In this document: positions 50,986 to 58,615 of the stretch, piece by piece
Layout: each line of letters begins with the position of its first letter
How positions within the stretch are numbered: the first letter of the stretch is position 1
Source of the DNA: Enhydrobacter aerosaccus
GTDB lineage: Bacteria > Pseudomonadota > Alphaproteobacteria > Reyranellales > Reyranellaceae
Direction of reading: 5' to 3'
Length of the DNA: 64,000 bases
Assembly (NCBI GenBank): GCA_903832005.1
Contig: CAIKZO010000128.1
Location: forward strand, 1 to 64,000
Notes under the pieces: model-generated
Told to the model about the DNA's origin: nothing
Database searches by the model: none
Seen by the model: the letters and a program-made list of their open reading frames with translations, nothing else
Translations under genes and position numbers: made by a program

Positions 50986-52371
50986 TCAACGCCAGGTGTA
51001 GCCGTAGAGGCGCGGCAGCGTTCCGCACGCGGGATCGAACGGCCGATCGTCAGCGCTGTTGGGCGGCGCCACGATGAAAGCCTGCGACTGGCGGCTGCGC
51101 ACGACGGCGCTCAACGCCGGCACGGTCCAGTCCTGGCTGAACAGGCTTTGCGGCCAATCGCCCATCGGCAGATCGGACGATTTCACCAGCCCGGTATGCG
51201 AGACCACCACGCCGCGCACGAAGCCGAGGTAGCCGTTCCACAATCCGGTCAGCACGAGATCGGGCACCATGCCCGCGGCGACCAGGACCAATGTCGAGAG
51301 CGCCAGGCGCCGGCCCACCTCGGGACGACGCAGGGTGGCGAACAGCGCGATCGGCCGCTCGCGCAGCGCCACATGCAGCCACATCACGACCAGCATCGCC
51401 CACAGCACACAGCCCGCCGCCGTGCGCGCGACATAGGCCGAGGGCGGAAAGAGATAGGTCTGCGGCCGCACTTCGCGCACCCACGGCGCGATCACGAGCA
51501 GCACCGCGACAAACCCGATCGCCAGCACCGGTCCGCGGCCCAGCAACCAGCGCGGCCAGGCCACGCTTGCCAGCGCGAACACCACCAGCCCGACGAACGG
51601 GATCATGAACTGCAGGTTCTGCCAGAAGTCGGCAACAGCCGCGCGCACCATCACGAAGTGCGGATGGTTCCAGTAGGTCGCCATGGTGATGCCCGAGACC
51701 AGCGCCGCGCCCACGAAGGCCAGCGCCGCCACGGTGCCGAGCAGGTGGGCGATGTCGTCGGGCGCATATTCGCTGTCGTCTTCGACGGGGCGCCAGGTCG
51801 CCCACAGGATAGCGGCGGCCAGCAGCGGGCCGAGATAGACCATCGCCTCGTAGGACCTGAGGCAGAATGCTCCGAGCAGCAGCAGCAGCATCGCGTCGCG
51901 CCGCCCGCCTTCGCCGTGCAGGTCGCCGGTCAGCAGCACCGCCATGGCGGCGATCGCGGCGGCGTAGGTGGCATTGTATTCGCCGACGATGAAGAACGAC
52001 GTCGGCAGGTAGACCAGGGCGACCGCCGCCAGCACGATCGACAGCAGCACCGCATCGCCGCGCACGCGAGCCATGGCGAGGTGGTAGAGCGCGGCCGGCA
52101 GCGCGAACAGCGCAGCCGACTGGATGATCGCCAGGGTCTTCATGTCGGTGACGCCGACACGGACGGCGATCAGCACCGGAAGCTGGGTCACCCAACTGGC
52201 GTGGGCGCGCGCGGGATAGAAGTCGTGGAACTTGTCGAGATCGACGATGTTCACCAGGAAGGCGGCGCCGTCCCAGAACAGGCCGCGGCAGGCGATACTG
52301 TTGCAGACCGCAAGACCCCAGAGCAGCAGCACCGCCGCGCGATAGGCGATCGGAGGGGGCGTCGAGTTCAT
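50986..52371 (-). CDS. Polytopic membrane protein, tandem paralogue 2
   Basis: A 461-aa protein with about 9-11 membrane helices. It opens SIACRGLFWDGAAFLVNIVD, and the first loop Asp (WDG) resembles the acidic loop residue of GT-C-type glycosyltransferases. SFFIVGEYNATYAAAIAAMAVLL and CLRSYEAMVYLGPLLAAA follow. The last ~75 residues form a soluble tail ending RLYGYTWR. It shares motif order with the protein at 52374-53747, from which it starts 2 bases downstream, so the pair is a tandem duplication in one operon. GT-C function is inference only. Confidence 0.7.
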   Translation of the reverse strand: MNSTPPPIAYRAAVLLLWGLAVCNSIACRGLFWDGAAFLVNIVDLDKFHDFYPARAHASWVTQLPVLIAVRVGVTDMKTLAIIQSAALFALPAALYHLAMARVRGDAVLLSIVLAAVALVYLPTSFFIVGEYNATYAAAIAAMAVLLTGDLHGEGGRRDAMLLLLLGAFCLRSYEAMVYLGPLLAAAILWATWRPVEDDSEYAPDDIAHLLGTVAALAFVGAALVSGITMATYWNHPHFVMVRAAVADFWQNLQFMIPFVGLVVFALASVAWPRWLLGRGPVLAIGFVAVLLVIAPWVREVRPQTYLFPPSAYVARTAAGCVLWAMLVVMWLHVALRERPIALFATLRRPEVGRRLALSTLVLVAAGMVPDLVLTGLWNGYLGFVRGVVVSHTGLVKSSDLPMGDWPQSLFSQDWTVPALSAVVRSRQSQAFIVAPPNSADDRPFDPACGTLPRLYGYTWR

Positions 52372-52373
52372 CC

Positions 52374-53747
52374 CTAGTCGCGCCAGTAGAAGCGGCCCAG
52401 GTTCGGCGGCTCCTGCAGAAGGAACGGCACCCACTCGTCGAAACCCTTGGGCGGCACGATGATGCCGCTGTGGTCGTTCGCGCGCACGGCAAGGCTCTGG
52501 GTCGACAGCACCCAGTTCTCGACCAGAAGGATCTCGGGATAACGCGACAGCTTGGAATCCTCGAAGGGGATGATACCACTCCTGCCGACAACGTCCGCCC
52601 GCGTCGCTTCGATGAAATCGACCCAGGTCAGCGACAGAAAAATGTCGGACGGCAGCACCGCCAAGGACATCAGGCAGGCCAGGCGCAGCAGCCGGCGGGC
52701 CGCTTGCTCCTGGCGCAGCACGATCGGCGCCTTTAGGCGCGAATGCAGGTCCGAGCGGTAGAACCAGATGAACGAGACGATGGCGCAGGTCACCATGCCG
52801 CCCATCACGCGCGAAACATACTGCGACTTGGCGAGCGGCCGGACCAGCGTGTGGGTGAACGCCAGCAGCGGCGTCAGCGCCAGTATGGCGAGCAGGATCG
52901 TCGCCCAGAAATACGGCCGCGGCGTCACCAGGTCGGCCGGCCGCACCAGTGCCCAGCCGATGATGACCAGCGCGGCGGCGAACACGAAATCGAACTGCAT
53001 GTTCTGCCAGAAGTTCCGCGCCTGCTGCAGCGTATCGTCGAGGTGCATCGCCAGCAGGTCGGAGAACGGATGGACGATCGAGTCGCGCGCGATCCAGGTG
53101 GCCCAGGCGAACAGCAGGGCAGCCAGCAGATGCGAGAGCGTCGCGACCAGGCGCCCGCCGCTCGGCTCGCGCCGCCAGGCCCGCCAGATCCGCCACAGCA
53201 TCATGACGACCAGGAAGGGACCGATATAGACCATGGCCTCGTAGACGCGGAGCGAGAACAGAGCCAGCCCCGAGAGCGCCAACCCCTCGCTCACCCGCAG
53301 GCGCTCGCTGGTGGCCAGGGTGACGCTCACCAGGATCGCCAGCGCATAGAGCGTGTTGTATTCGCCGACGATGAAAAACGAGACCGGCAGGAAGACCAGC
53401 GCGATGGCCGCGATCACGGAGGCCAGCACCACCGAATCGTTGCGCGCCCGGTAGAGGGCGAGGGAATAGAGGATCGTCGGCAACCCGAAGAAGCCCAGCG
53501 ACAGCAGGCGGGCCAGCAGATGGAGGTCGGTGGCGCCCATGATCACCCCGATCATCACGGGAATCTGCGCCGCGATCATGGCGTAGAGCCGCGGCGGGTA
53601 GAAATCGAAGAACCACTCGAAGGTCACGATCTGGATGAGGAACCCGAAGCCGTCGACGAACAGGCCGCGACAAATCCAGCTGTGCCAGAGGGCAAGCGCC
53701 CAGATCAGGCCGATGGTTGCACGATAGGCGAACGTGTTGGAGGGCAT
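52374..53747 (-). CDS. Polytopic membrane protein, tandem paralogue 1
   Basis: A 457-aa protein with about 9-11 helices. Matching motifs to the downstream gene are WICRGLFVDGFGFLIQIV (first loop Asp), FDFYPPRLYAMIAAQIPVMIGV, SFFIVGEYNTLYALAILVSV and SLRVYEAMVYIGPFLVVMM. The soluble C-terminus ends EPPNLGRFYWRD, like the RLYGYTWR end of its partner. It starts ATG 53747, divergent from the methyltransferase gene at 53865. Divergence between the two copies is large, so the duplication is old. Confidence 0.7.
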   Translation of the reverse strand: MPSNTFAYRATIGLIWALALWHSWICRGLFVDGFGFLIQIVTFEWFFDFYPPRLYAMIAAQIPVMIGVIMGATDLHLLARLLSLGFFGLPTILYSLALYRARNDSVVLASVIAAIALVFLPVSFFIVGEYNTLYALAILVSVTLATSERLRVSEGLALSGLALFSLRVYEAMVYIGPFLVVMMLWRIWRAWRREPSGGRLVATLSHLLAALLFAWATWIARDSIVHPFSDLLAMHLDDTLQQARNFWQNMQFDFVFAAALVIIGWALVRPADLVTPRPYFWATILLAILALTPLLAFTHTLVRPLAKSQYVSRVMGGMVTCAIVSFIWFYRSDLHSRLKAPIVLRQEQAARRLLRLACLMSLAVLPSDIFLSLTWVDFIEATRADVVGRSGIIPFEDSKLSRYPEILLVENWVLSTQSLAVRANDHSGIIVPPKGFDEWVPFLLQEPPNLGRFYWRD

Positions 53748-53864
53748 CGTAGGGTTCGCGGGCTCTACAGGACCCCCGGCGGGGACGCAAGATATACCGT
53801 CTCTGGCCCGGCTTGCAGCATCGAAGGGGCACTGTTAGCAAGGCGCCGCATACAAGGATTTTCG

Positions 53865-54683
53865 ATGCTCAGTTGGGAAAAGATCGATGCCATCCCGGGC
53901 TGGTTCCTGTTCCAGTCCTACTGCATCTGGCGCGCCCTGCTCGACCAGCAGACCGGCACCCCCGGCGACCTGTTCGAGATCGGCGTTTGGCGCGGCCGTT
54001 CGGCATCGGTCCTGGCGAACTACCGCAAGGGCGACGAGAAGCTTTATCTGTGCGATCTCAGACTGGATGAAGGGGCCGTGCGCACGGCCATCCAGTCGAC
54101 CGGGATCGCGCCTGCCCATCTGGTGGGCCTGTCGGGCCCCTCGGCCGACCTGCCGGGCAAGCTCGACCTCAAGGCGATGCACCAGAGCGTGCGCTGGTTC
54201 CACATCGACGGCGAACACACCGGCACCGCGGTCTATCGCGAGCTCGAGCTGGCCAACCAGGTCGTCAATCCACAGGGCATTGTCGTGATCGACGACTTCT
54301 TCTCCCCGCGCTACCCCGCGAACACCACCGAGGTGATCCGCTACATGGAGAAGAACCCGTTCCACTTCCGCCTGCTCGCGGTCGGGTTCAACAAGGGCTA
54401 CCTCTGCCGTCCCGAGGCATTGCCCAAGTACATGGACTTCATGGCCTCGGGCATGCCGGCCGCGCTGACGCACTACGGCGCCAAGACCACGATCTTCAAG
54501 ACCACCGGCCCGTGGGATACCGACGCCGTCGGCATCACCAAATACGTGCCCGACGCCGGCCCGATCTCCGGCACCGACCACGACCCGCAACGCTGGCACA
54601 TGATGCGCACCCGGCACGTGTGGGGCCCCAAGCGCCATTTGCTGAACACGATCCGCGTCCTGAAGGCCGTCGTCGGCCGCTAA
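53865..54683 (+). CDS. Class I SAM-dependent methyltransferase (Methyltransf_24-like)
   Basis: A 272-aa cytoplasmic protein. DLFEIGVWRGRSASVLANY (near residue 37) is the glycine-containing motif I. YLCDLRLDEG is the acidic strand beta-2 region, FHIDGEHTGTAVYRELELA includes the DGxH typical of cephalosporin-hydroxylase/Methyltransf_24 proteins, and IVVIDDFF follows. The C-terminal half is less characteristic. Members are often found in polysaccharide gene regions. AAGGA precedes ATG 53865. A short palindromic repeat begins on its stop codon. Confidence 0.78.
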   Translation: MLSWEKIDAIPGWFLFQSYCIWRALLDQQTGTPGDLFEIGVWRGRSASVLANYRKGDEKLYLCDLRLDEGAVRTAIQSTGIAPAHLVGLSGPSADLPGKLDLKAMHQSVRWFHIDGEHTGTAVYRELELANQVVNPQGIVVIDDFFSPRYPANTTEVIRYMEKNPFHFRLLAVGFNKGYLCRPEALPKYMDFMASGMPAALTHYGAKTTIFKTTGPWDTDAVGITKYVPDAGPISGTDHDPQRWHMMRTRHVWGPKRHLLNTIRVLKAVVGR

Positions 54684-54720
54684 CTCTCTCTTCCCTTCTC
54701 CGAAGACGGGGGAGGGAAAA
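54682..54720. repeat. Partial copy of the CTCTCTTCCCT palindromic repeat
   Basis: Begins AACTCTCTCTTCCCT (54682-54696), identical to 55770-55784. It continues with TTCTCCGAAGACGGGGGAGGG, which can pair CTTCCCTTCTCCG with CGGGGGAGGG imperfectly. It overlaps the methyltransferase stop codon, so it may act as a terminator. Confidence 0.5.
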
Positions 54721-54723
54721 TGA

Positions 54724-55208
54724 TCAATCGTCATCGTATTCGTCGCGCAACGGATCGTATTCCGTGAGACAGCGGCCATAGGTGCCTCCCTCTTCGGCGT
54801 CGAAATCCCGCGCGTCGCGTGCGCGCCAGCGGACGGCCGGATTTCCATGTCGTGCACCGGCGGTGACGGTGGCGGCACTTCGATCGCCGGTGGCGGCTCG
54901 GGCGGTGGCGGTTCGGGCGGCGGCACCGGTATCTCCGCCGCAACGACAGGGGACGCCACGGGCGGCGGAGACGCCGGAGATGGGAGTGGCGCGGGCGCGC
55001 GCACACTGCGGCGGAACATCGACACGGGGATGGAGGGAAAATCCCGGTTCCATCGCGCCGCAAAGGCCGGATCGACCGCCGCGCGGTCGGCGATCGTCTG
55101 CGTCATTTCAACGAGCTTCATCCCGGTCTTGAAGCGCCGGAACCTTCCCTCGGTCTCGAGCCAGCGCACGCCGGCATCGAGCCGTCGCAGCCGGCTCTTC
55201 AGGCTCAC
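54724..55208 (-). pseudogene. Proline-rich protein gene with a frameshift near its 3' end
   Basis: ATG 55208 overlaps the stop of the DUF5681 gene (ATGA). The first ~115 residues read MSLKSRLRRLDAGVRWLETE, then a helical region, then a Pro-rich tract (EIPVPPPEPPPPEPPPAIEV) to PPVHDM. After that the frame loses protein character. The neighbouring frame reads NPAVRWRARDARDFDAEE, then GGTYGRCLTEYDPLRDEYDDD and ends at TGA 54724. One A lost from a GAAAA run near 54845 explains the shift. The restored product would be ~160 aa. Function unknown, coupled to the DUF5681 protein. It could be an assembly error. Confidence 0.5.
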
Positions 55209-55630
55209 TTCACTTCGTCCCCATACTCGCGCACTCGCGCGTCGAGCTGGTCGATCTTCTGCTCCTGCGCCACCAGCTCGAAGGCGCGGCGGTGCGTCTC
55301 CAGCATCGACGACAGCGACGCGCCGTCCTGCGGCGTCAGCCGCCCGTCGCTCACCGCGGCCACGACGCAGGCGTGCGCGAGCAGCAGATCATCCGGCGTG
55401 CGGATCAGCGGCAGATCGACCTCGATCGGCCGCCCCTTGGGCGCCGACCAGATGCGACTGAGCACCAAGCGCGCCGCGACCCGATCGCCCTCGGTCGCGA
55501 CATCGATCATCTTGCGCACCAGCGTCTCGGCCTCGCCCTCGGCGAGCTGGTCGAGCAGGAGATTGACGGCATTGCGGCTTCCGCGCGGACGACCAGGGCC
55601 GCCGGGATGGCCTTTCTCGAACTTGGGCAT
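55205..55630 (-). CDS. DUF5681-domain protein
   Basis: A 141-aa cytoplasmic protein. The N-terminus FEKGHPGGPGRPRGSRN, then a helical region with ALLDQLAEGEAE-like spacing and ATEGDRVAARLVLSRIWSAPKGRPIEVDLPLI, fits DUF5681, a family often seen near phage-terminase or repeat-associated genes and in alphaproteobacterial chromosomes. No terminase is nearby. The last 50 residues are a charged helix. ATG 55630 has GAGGTG upstream. Confidence 0.72.
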   Translation of the reverse strand: MPKFEKGHPGGPGRPRGSRNAVNLLLDQLAEGEAETLVRKMIDVATEGDRVAARLVLSRIWSAPKGRPIEVDLPLIRTPDDLLLAHACVVAAVSDGRLTPQDGASLSSMLETHRRAFELVAQEQKIDQLDARVREYGDEVK

Positions 55631-55769
55631 AGGGCACCTCGCTGGAGTATGCTTGGCCCGCCATTAAACAAATGGGAATTTAATGGGAGCGGCCCTGCCA
55701 CAGCGGCATTGGCTTGCGGCAATATTGCGTATATCGCACGTCATGTCAAGAGGGCCGCCGTCGCCCGCC

Positions 55770-55828
55770 AACTCTCTCTTCCCTCCCCCGTAATCGGGGA
55801 GGTGCCCGAAGGGCGGAGGGGGAATGCC
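55770..55828. repeat. Palindromic repeat, copy with CCCTCCCCCG arm
   Basis: Runs from AACTCTCTCTTCCCT through CCCCCGTAATCGGGG and GGTGCCCGAAGGGCGGAGGGGGAAT. It contains the hairpins CCCCCG/CGGGG and GCCCGAAGGGC. It is the inverted form of the copy at 55881-55962, 53 bases away. No gene is seen from 55631 to 55967 apart from these repeats. Confidence 0.7.
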
Positions 55829-55880
55829 ACGCGGGGGCTATAGCCAAATCCGACGTCAGGAAGGGAAAGATCGCCTGTGT

Positions 55881-55962
55881 GGCTCTCCCCCTCCGCCCTT
55901 CGGGCACCTTTGCATTTGGCCGCTTGCGGCCAAATGCTGCCCCGTATGACGGGGGAGGAAAG
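55881..55962. repeat. Palindromic repeat, inverted copy interrupted by a second hairpin
   Basis: The flanks (CTCCCCCTCCGCCCTTCGGG, CACCT and CCCCGTATGACGGGGGAGG) match the reverse complement of 55770-55828. Between them sits a perfect 12-bp hairpin, GCATTTGGCCGC/GCGGCCAAATGC (55912-55937, 2-nt loop), absent from the other copy. It looks like one small palindrome inserted in another. Confidence 0.7.
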
Positions 55963-55967
55963 AAATC

Positions 55968-56849
55968 TTACGGCGCCCAGCCGGGCGGGCCGAAGACCCG
56001 ACCCCAGCGCTCGCGCCAGCTCTTCGCATGGGCGACGTCGCGGATGATCTGGCCGAGTTCCTCATAGGCGATGACGACGACGTTGCGCGGGCGAGAGCGC
56101 GCGTGGACCAAACCGAACTTGATGGCGATGTCCTCGCGTTCGGCCTGATAGGTGCCGAACAGGTGATCCCAGATCAACAGAACGCCGCCGTAATTCTTGT
56201 CGAGATACTCCTGGTTGCTGGCGTGATGGACGCGATGGGCCGAAGGCGTGTTGATCACCCATTCGAGCCAGCCGATCCGCGGCACCACCTCGGTATGTAC
56301 GAAGATCTGATAGGTCAGGCTGGCGGAGGCCATGCCGAACACCGCGACCGGCGAGAATCCCAGCCAGACCAGCGGCAGGTAGAACAGGAACACCGCTGAG
56401 ATCACGGGCGTCCAGGAAAGCCGCGCGGCGGCCAGGAGCACGAGCCGTTCGACGGAGTGATGAACGCTGTGCGAGGCCCACATGACCCGGATCTGGTGCG
56501 CCGAACGATGCTCCCAATAGAAGCAGAAGTCGGCCAGAAAGAAGAGCGCGATCAGGGCGGGCCAGTGATTCAGGTCAGCATCGATGGTGAACAGCCGGTA
56601 GTGATAGACCGTCGCCGCGAAGATCCCGACGATCAGCCCTTGGGCAGCAGCCTGCGTGATCAGATGACCGATCGCGACGCCGGCACTCACCGCCGTGTCG
56701 CGCCACGGATAGCGTCCCCCCTTCAGGTAGATCACCAGGATCTCGGCGAACACCGCCAGCAGGATGACCGGCAGCACGGTCTTGGCCGCAGGATTACCCA
56801 CGTGCGAGACCAGCTCGGAGAGCTGGTGGAAGCTGAGATTGAACTCCAT
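55968..56849 (-). CDS. Fatty acid hydroxylase / sterol desaturase superfamily protein
   Basis: A 293-aa membrane di-iron enzyme. The three His boxes are WEHRSAH (near residue 113), HSVHHSVE (near 126) and HRVHHASN (near 206). Four or five membrane helices surround them. Members insert hydroxyl groups or double bonds in lipids, sterols or carotenoids. ATG 56849 starts it, 5 bases from the DenD-type gene's stop on the same strand. The lipid target is unknown. Confidence 0.9.
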   Translation of the reverse strand: MEFNLSFHQLSELVSHVGNPAAKTVLPVILLAVFAEILVIYLKGGRYPWRDTAVSAGVAIGHLITQAAAQGLIVGIFAATVYHYRLFTIDADLNHWPALIALFFLADFCFYWEHRSAHQIRVMWASHSVHHSVERLVLLAAARLSWTPVISAVFLFYLPLVWLGFSPVAVFGMASASLTYQIFVHTEVVPRIGWLEWVINTPSAHRVHHASNQEYLDKNYGGVLLIWDHLFGTYQAEREDIAIKFGLVHARSRPRNVVVIAYEELGQIIRDVAHAKSWRERWGRVFGPPGWAP

Positions 56850-56853
56850 GGTC

Positions 56854-57855
56854 TTATGCTGGCGTCACGAGCTTCATCTGCTCGTCGAGATCGTCGGCGA
56901 TGAAGTTGCGGACGACCTCGTCCAGGTCCTTGTCCATCTCGAAGCCGAGCTTGCGCGAGCGCTCCGAACTGATGCCCTGGGGCCAGCCGTTGCAGATCGC
57001 CTGGATGGCCGGATCGTGCTGCCACACGACCTTGCCGATCTTGCGATTGCCGGCATGCCTGGTCACCGCCTGCTCGAGCTCCTTCGCCGTGACGTTGAAG
57101 CCGTTGAGGAGAAGCGTGCGGCCGGGACCGAAGGCCTCCGGCGGCAGGTCGTGCAGCTTCATGAAGGCGTCGACCGTCTTGCGCGGGCTCAACACCACCA
57201 TGATGGTCTCGGGCGTCACCGGGCAGACGACGTCGACGCCGGTCAGCGGCTCGCGCACCACGGAGCTTGCCCAGGTCGAGGCGGCCTTGTTGGGTAGCCC
57301 CGTGCGCACACAGATCGTCGGCAGGCGCACGGCGGTGCCGCGGAGATAGCCCTTGCGGGTGTAGTCGCGCAGCAGGAACTCGCCGATTGATTTTTGCGAG
57401 CCGTAGGAGGTCTGCGGCGTGAGCGGCGTGTCGTCTGTGACGGCCGGCGGCAGGTCGCCGCCATAGGCCGCGAGCGACGAGGTGAACACCACGCGCGGGT
57501 TGGTGCCGAGCGCGCGGCAGGCTTCCAGCACGTTGCGGGTGCCGTCGAGGTTGACCCGGTAGCCCAGGTCGAAGTCGGCCTCGGCGCCGGCGCTCACCAC
57601 TGCGGCAAAGTGGAACACGGTCGAGGCGCCCTGCACGATGTCGCGCACCGTCGAGGCATTGGCGATGTCGCCCGCGATCGCCTTGACCCGCGGGTCATCG
57701 AGGCCGGGTCCAATGGCGCGACCGACGTCGAACAGCAGCAACTCGCCCACTTTCTGGGGTTTGCCGTCGGGGCCCGCGATGCTGCCCTGCTGCAGGATAC
57801 GGCGCGCCAGCTTCTTGCCGAGGAAGCCCGCACCACCCGTGATCACGACTTTCAT
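56854..57855 (-). CDS. NAD-dependent dehydrogenase, D-erythronate dehydrogenase-like (DenD)
   Basis: A 333-aa short-chain epimerase/dehydratase-type enzyme. The NAD loop VITGGAGFLGKKLA is at residues 4-17. VVFTSSLAAYGGDLPPAVTDDTPLTPQTSYGSQKS has the catalytic Ser and YxxxK-like TSYGSQK, matching the DenD group (TPQTSYGxQK). VRLPTICVRTGLPNKAASTWASSVVREPL is also DenD-like. DenD oxidises D-erythronate in four-carbon acid breakdown; the otnC/denK-type partners are not in the window. Start 57855 begins the family N-terminus MKVVITGG. Confidence 0.84.
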   Translation of the reverse strand: MKVVITGGAGFLGKKLARRILQQGSIAGPDGKPQKVGELLLFDVGRAIGPGLDDPRVKAIAGDIANASTVRDIVQGASTVFHFAAVVSAGAEADFDLGYRVNLDGTRNVLEACRALGTNPRVVFTSSLAAYGGDLPPAVTDDTPLTPQTSYGSQKSIGEFLLRDYTRKGYLRGTAVRLPTICVRTGLPNKAASTWASSVVREPLTGVDVVCPVTPETIMVVLSPRKTVDAFMKLHDLPPEAFGPGRTLLLNGFNVTAKELEQAVTRHAGNRKIGKVVWQHDPAIQAICNGWPQGISSERSRKLGFEMDKDLDEVVRNFIADDLDEQMKLVTPA

Positions 57856-57916
57856 GCCTTTTCCATCCCTCGATGCGTTGTTGATCAAAGTGTGCACAGA
57901 TCGTGGGTCACCGTCT

Positions 57917-58606
57917 ATGTTCGGAAAGATGAAGGTCATCAGCTGGAACCTGCTGCGGCTCGAAGGCGCGGCCGTAAAGGACGTGGCGGCGCTGCTCGAG
58001 CGCGAGCGGCCGGACGTCCTGCTGATGCAGGAAGTGACGCAGCACATGGACGTGCTGCCGGCCACCGTCGGCGGCCACTATCACCGCCTGCCGTGGCCCG
58101 GCCGCATCCATGGGCTGGCCTTCTGGAGCCGGCATAATTTCGCGACGCCGCAGGTCCTGCCGTTGCCCGCGTCGTCGCTGCCGGGGCGGCTGCCGCGCCG
58201 GCGCTCGCAAATCGTGCAGGTGGGCGACATCACCTTCGCCAATGTCCATCTCTCGCACGGCCAGCTGCTGAACCGTCGCCAGCTGCTGCGCATCGCCGCC
58301 AGCCTGCACGGCAAGCCATCGGCGATCATCGGCGACTACAACGCCGTCGGTCCCTGCCTGATCCCGGGCTATGCCGACGTGGGTCCGCGCGAGCCGACCC
58401 ACTTCGGCGGCACCGTCGTGCCCTTTCGCCTCGACCGCTGCCTGGCGCGGGGCGTGCAGTGCCTGCTGGCCGGCACGCTCGACTTCGGCCCGAGCGACCA
58501 CAAGCCGATCGTGCTCGAGCTGCAGGTCGCCACCGCCGCCGTGAAGCGCCACCCGCTGCAGCGCGCGCGCCGCAGTCTTGCAAAGATCCGCGCCGCCCTC
58601 AGGTAG
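57917..58606 (+). CDS. Endonuclease/exonuclease/phosphatase (EEP) family protein
   Basis: A 229-aa protein with the DNase I-like EEP fold. MKVISWNLLRL has the Asn of the metal site, LLMQEVTQ the metal Glu, IIGDYNAVG the GDxN motif, and GPSDHKPIVLEL the catalytic SDH. The family contains phosphodiesterases, DNA repair nucleases and phospholipases; the short length suggests a compact catalytic domain. ATG 57917 is used; ATG 57929 is the alternative start and matches the family N-terminus more closely. It is divergent from the DenD gene. Confidence 0.85.
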   Translation: MFGKMKVISWNLLRLEGAAVKDVAALLERERPDVLLMQEVTQHMDVLPATVGGHYHRLPWPGRIHGLAFWSRHNFATPQVLPLPASSLPGRLPRRRSQIVQVGDITFANVHLSHGQLLNRRQLLRIAASLHGKPSAIIGDYNAVGPCLIPGYADVGPREPTHFGGTVVPFRLDRCLARGVQCLLAGTLDFGPSDHKPIVLELQVATAAVKRHPLQRARRSLAKIRAALR

Positions 58607-58615
58607 ATCGTCATC

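Noticed and set aside
52743-53864. Long N-terminal extension of the methyltransferase frame
   Set aside because: Antisense to the polytopic membrane protein gene and rich in Asp/Arg/Gln; ATG 53865 with AAGGA is the natural start.
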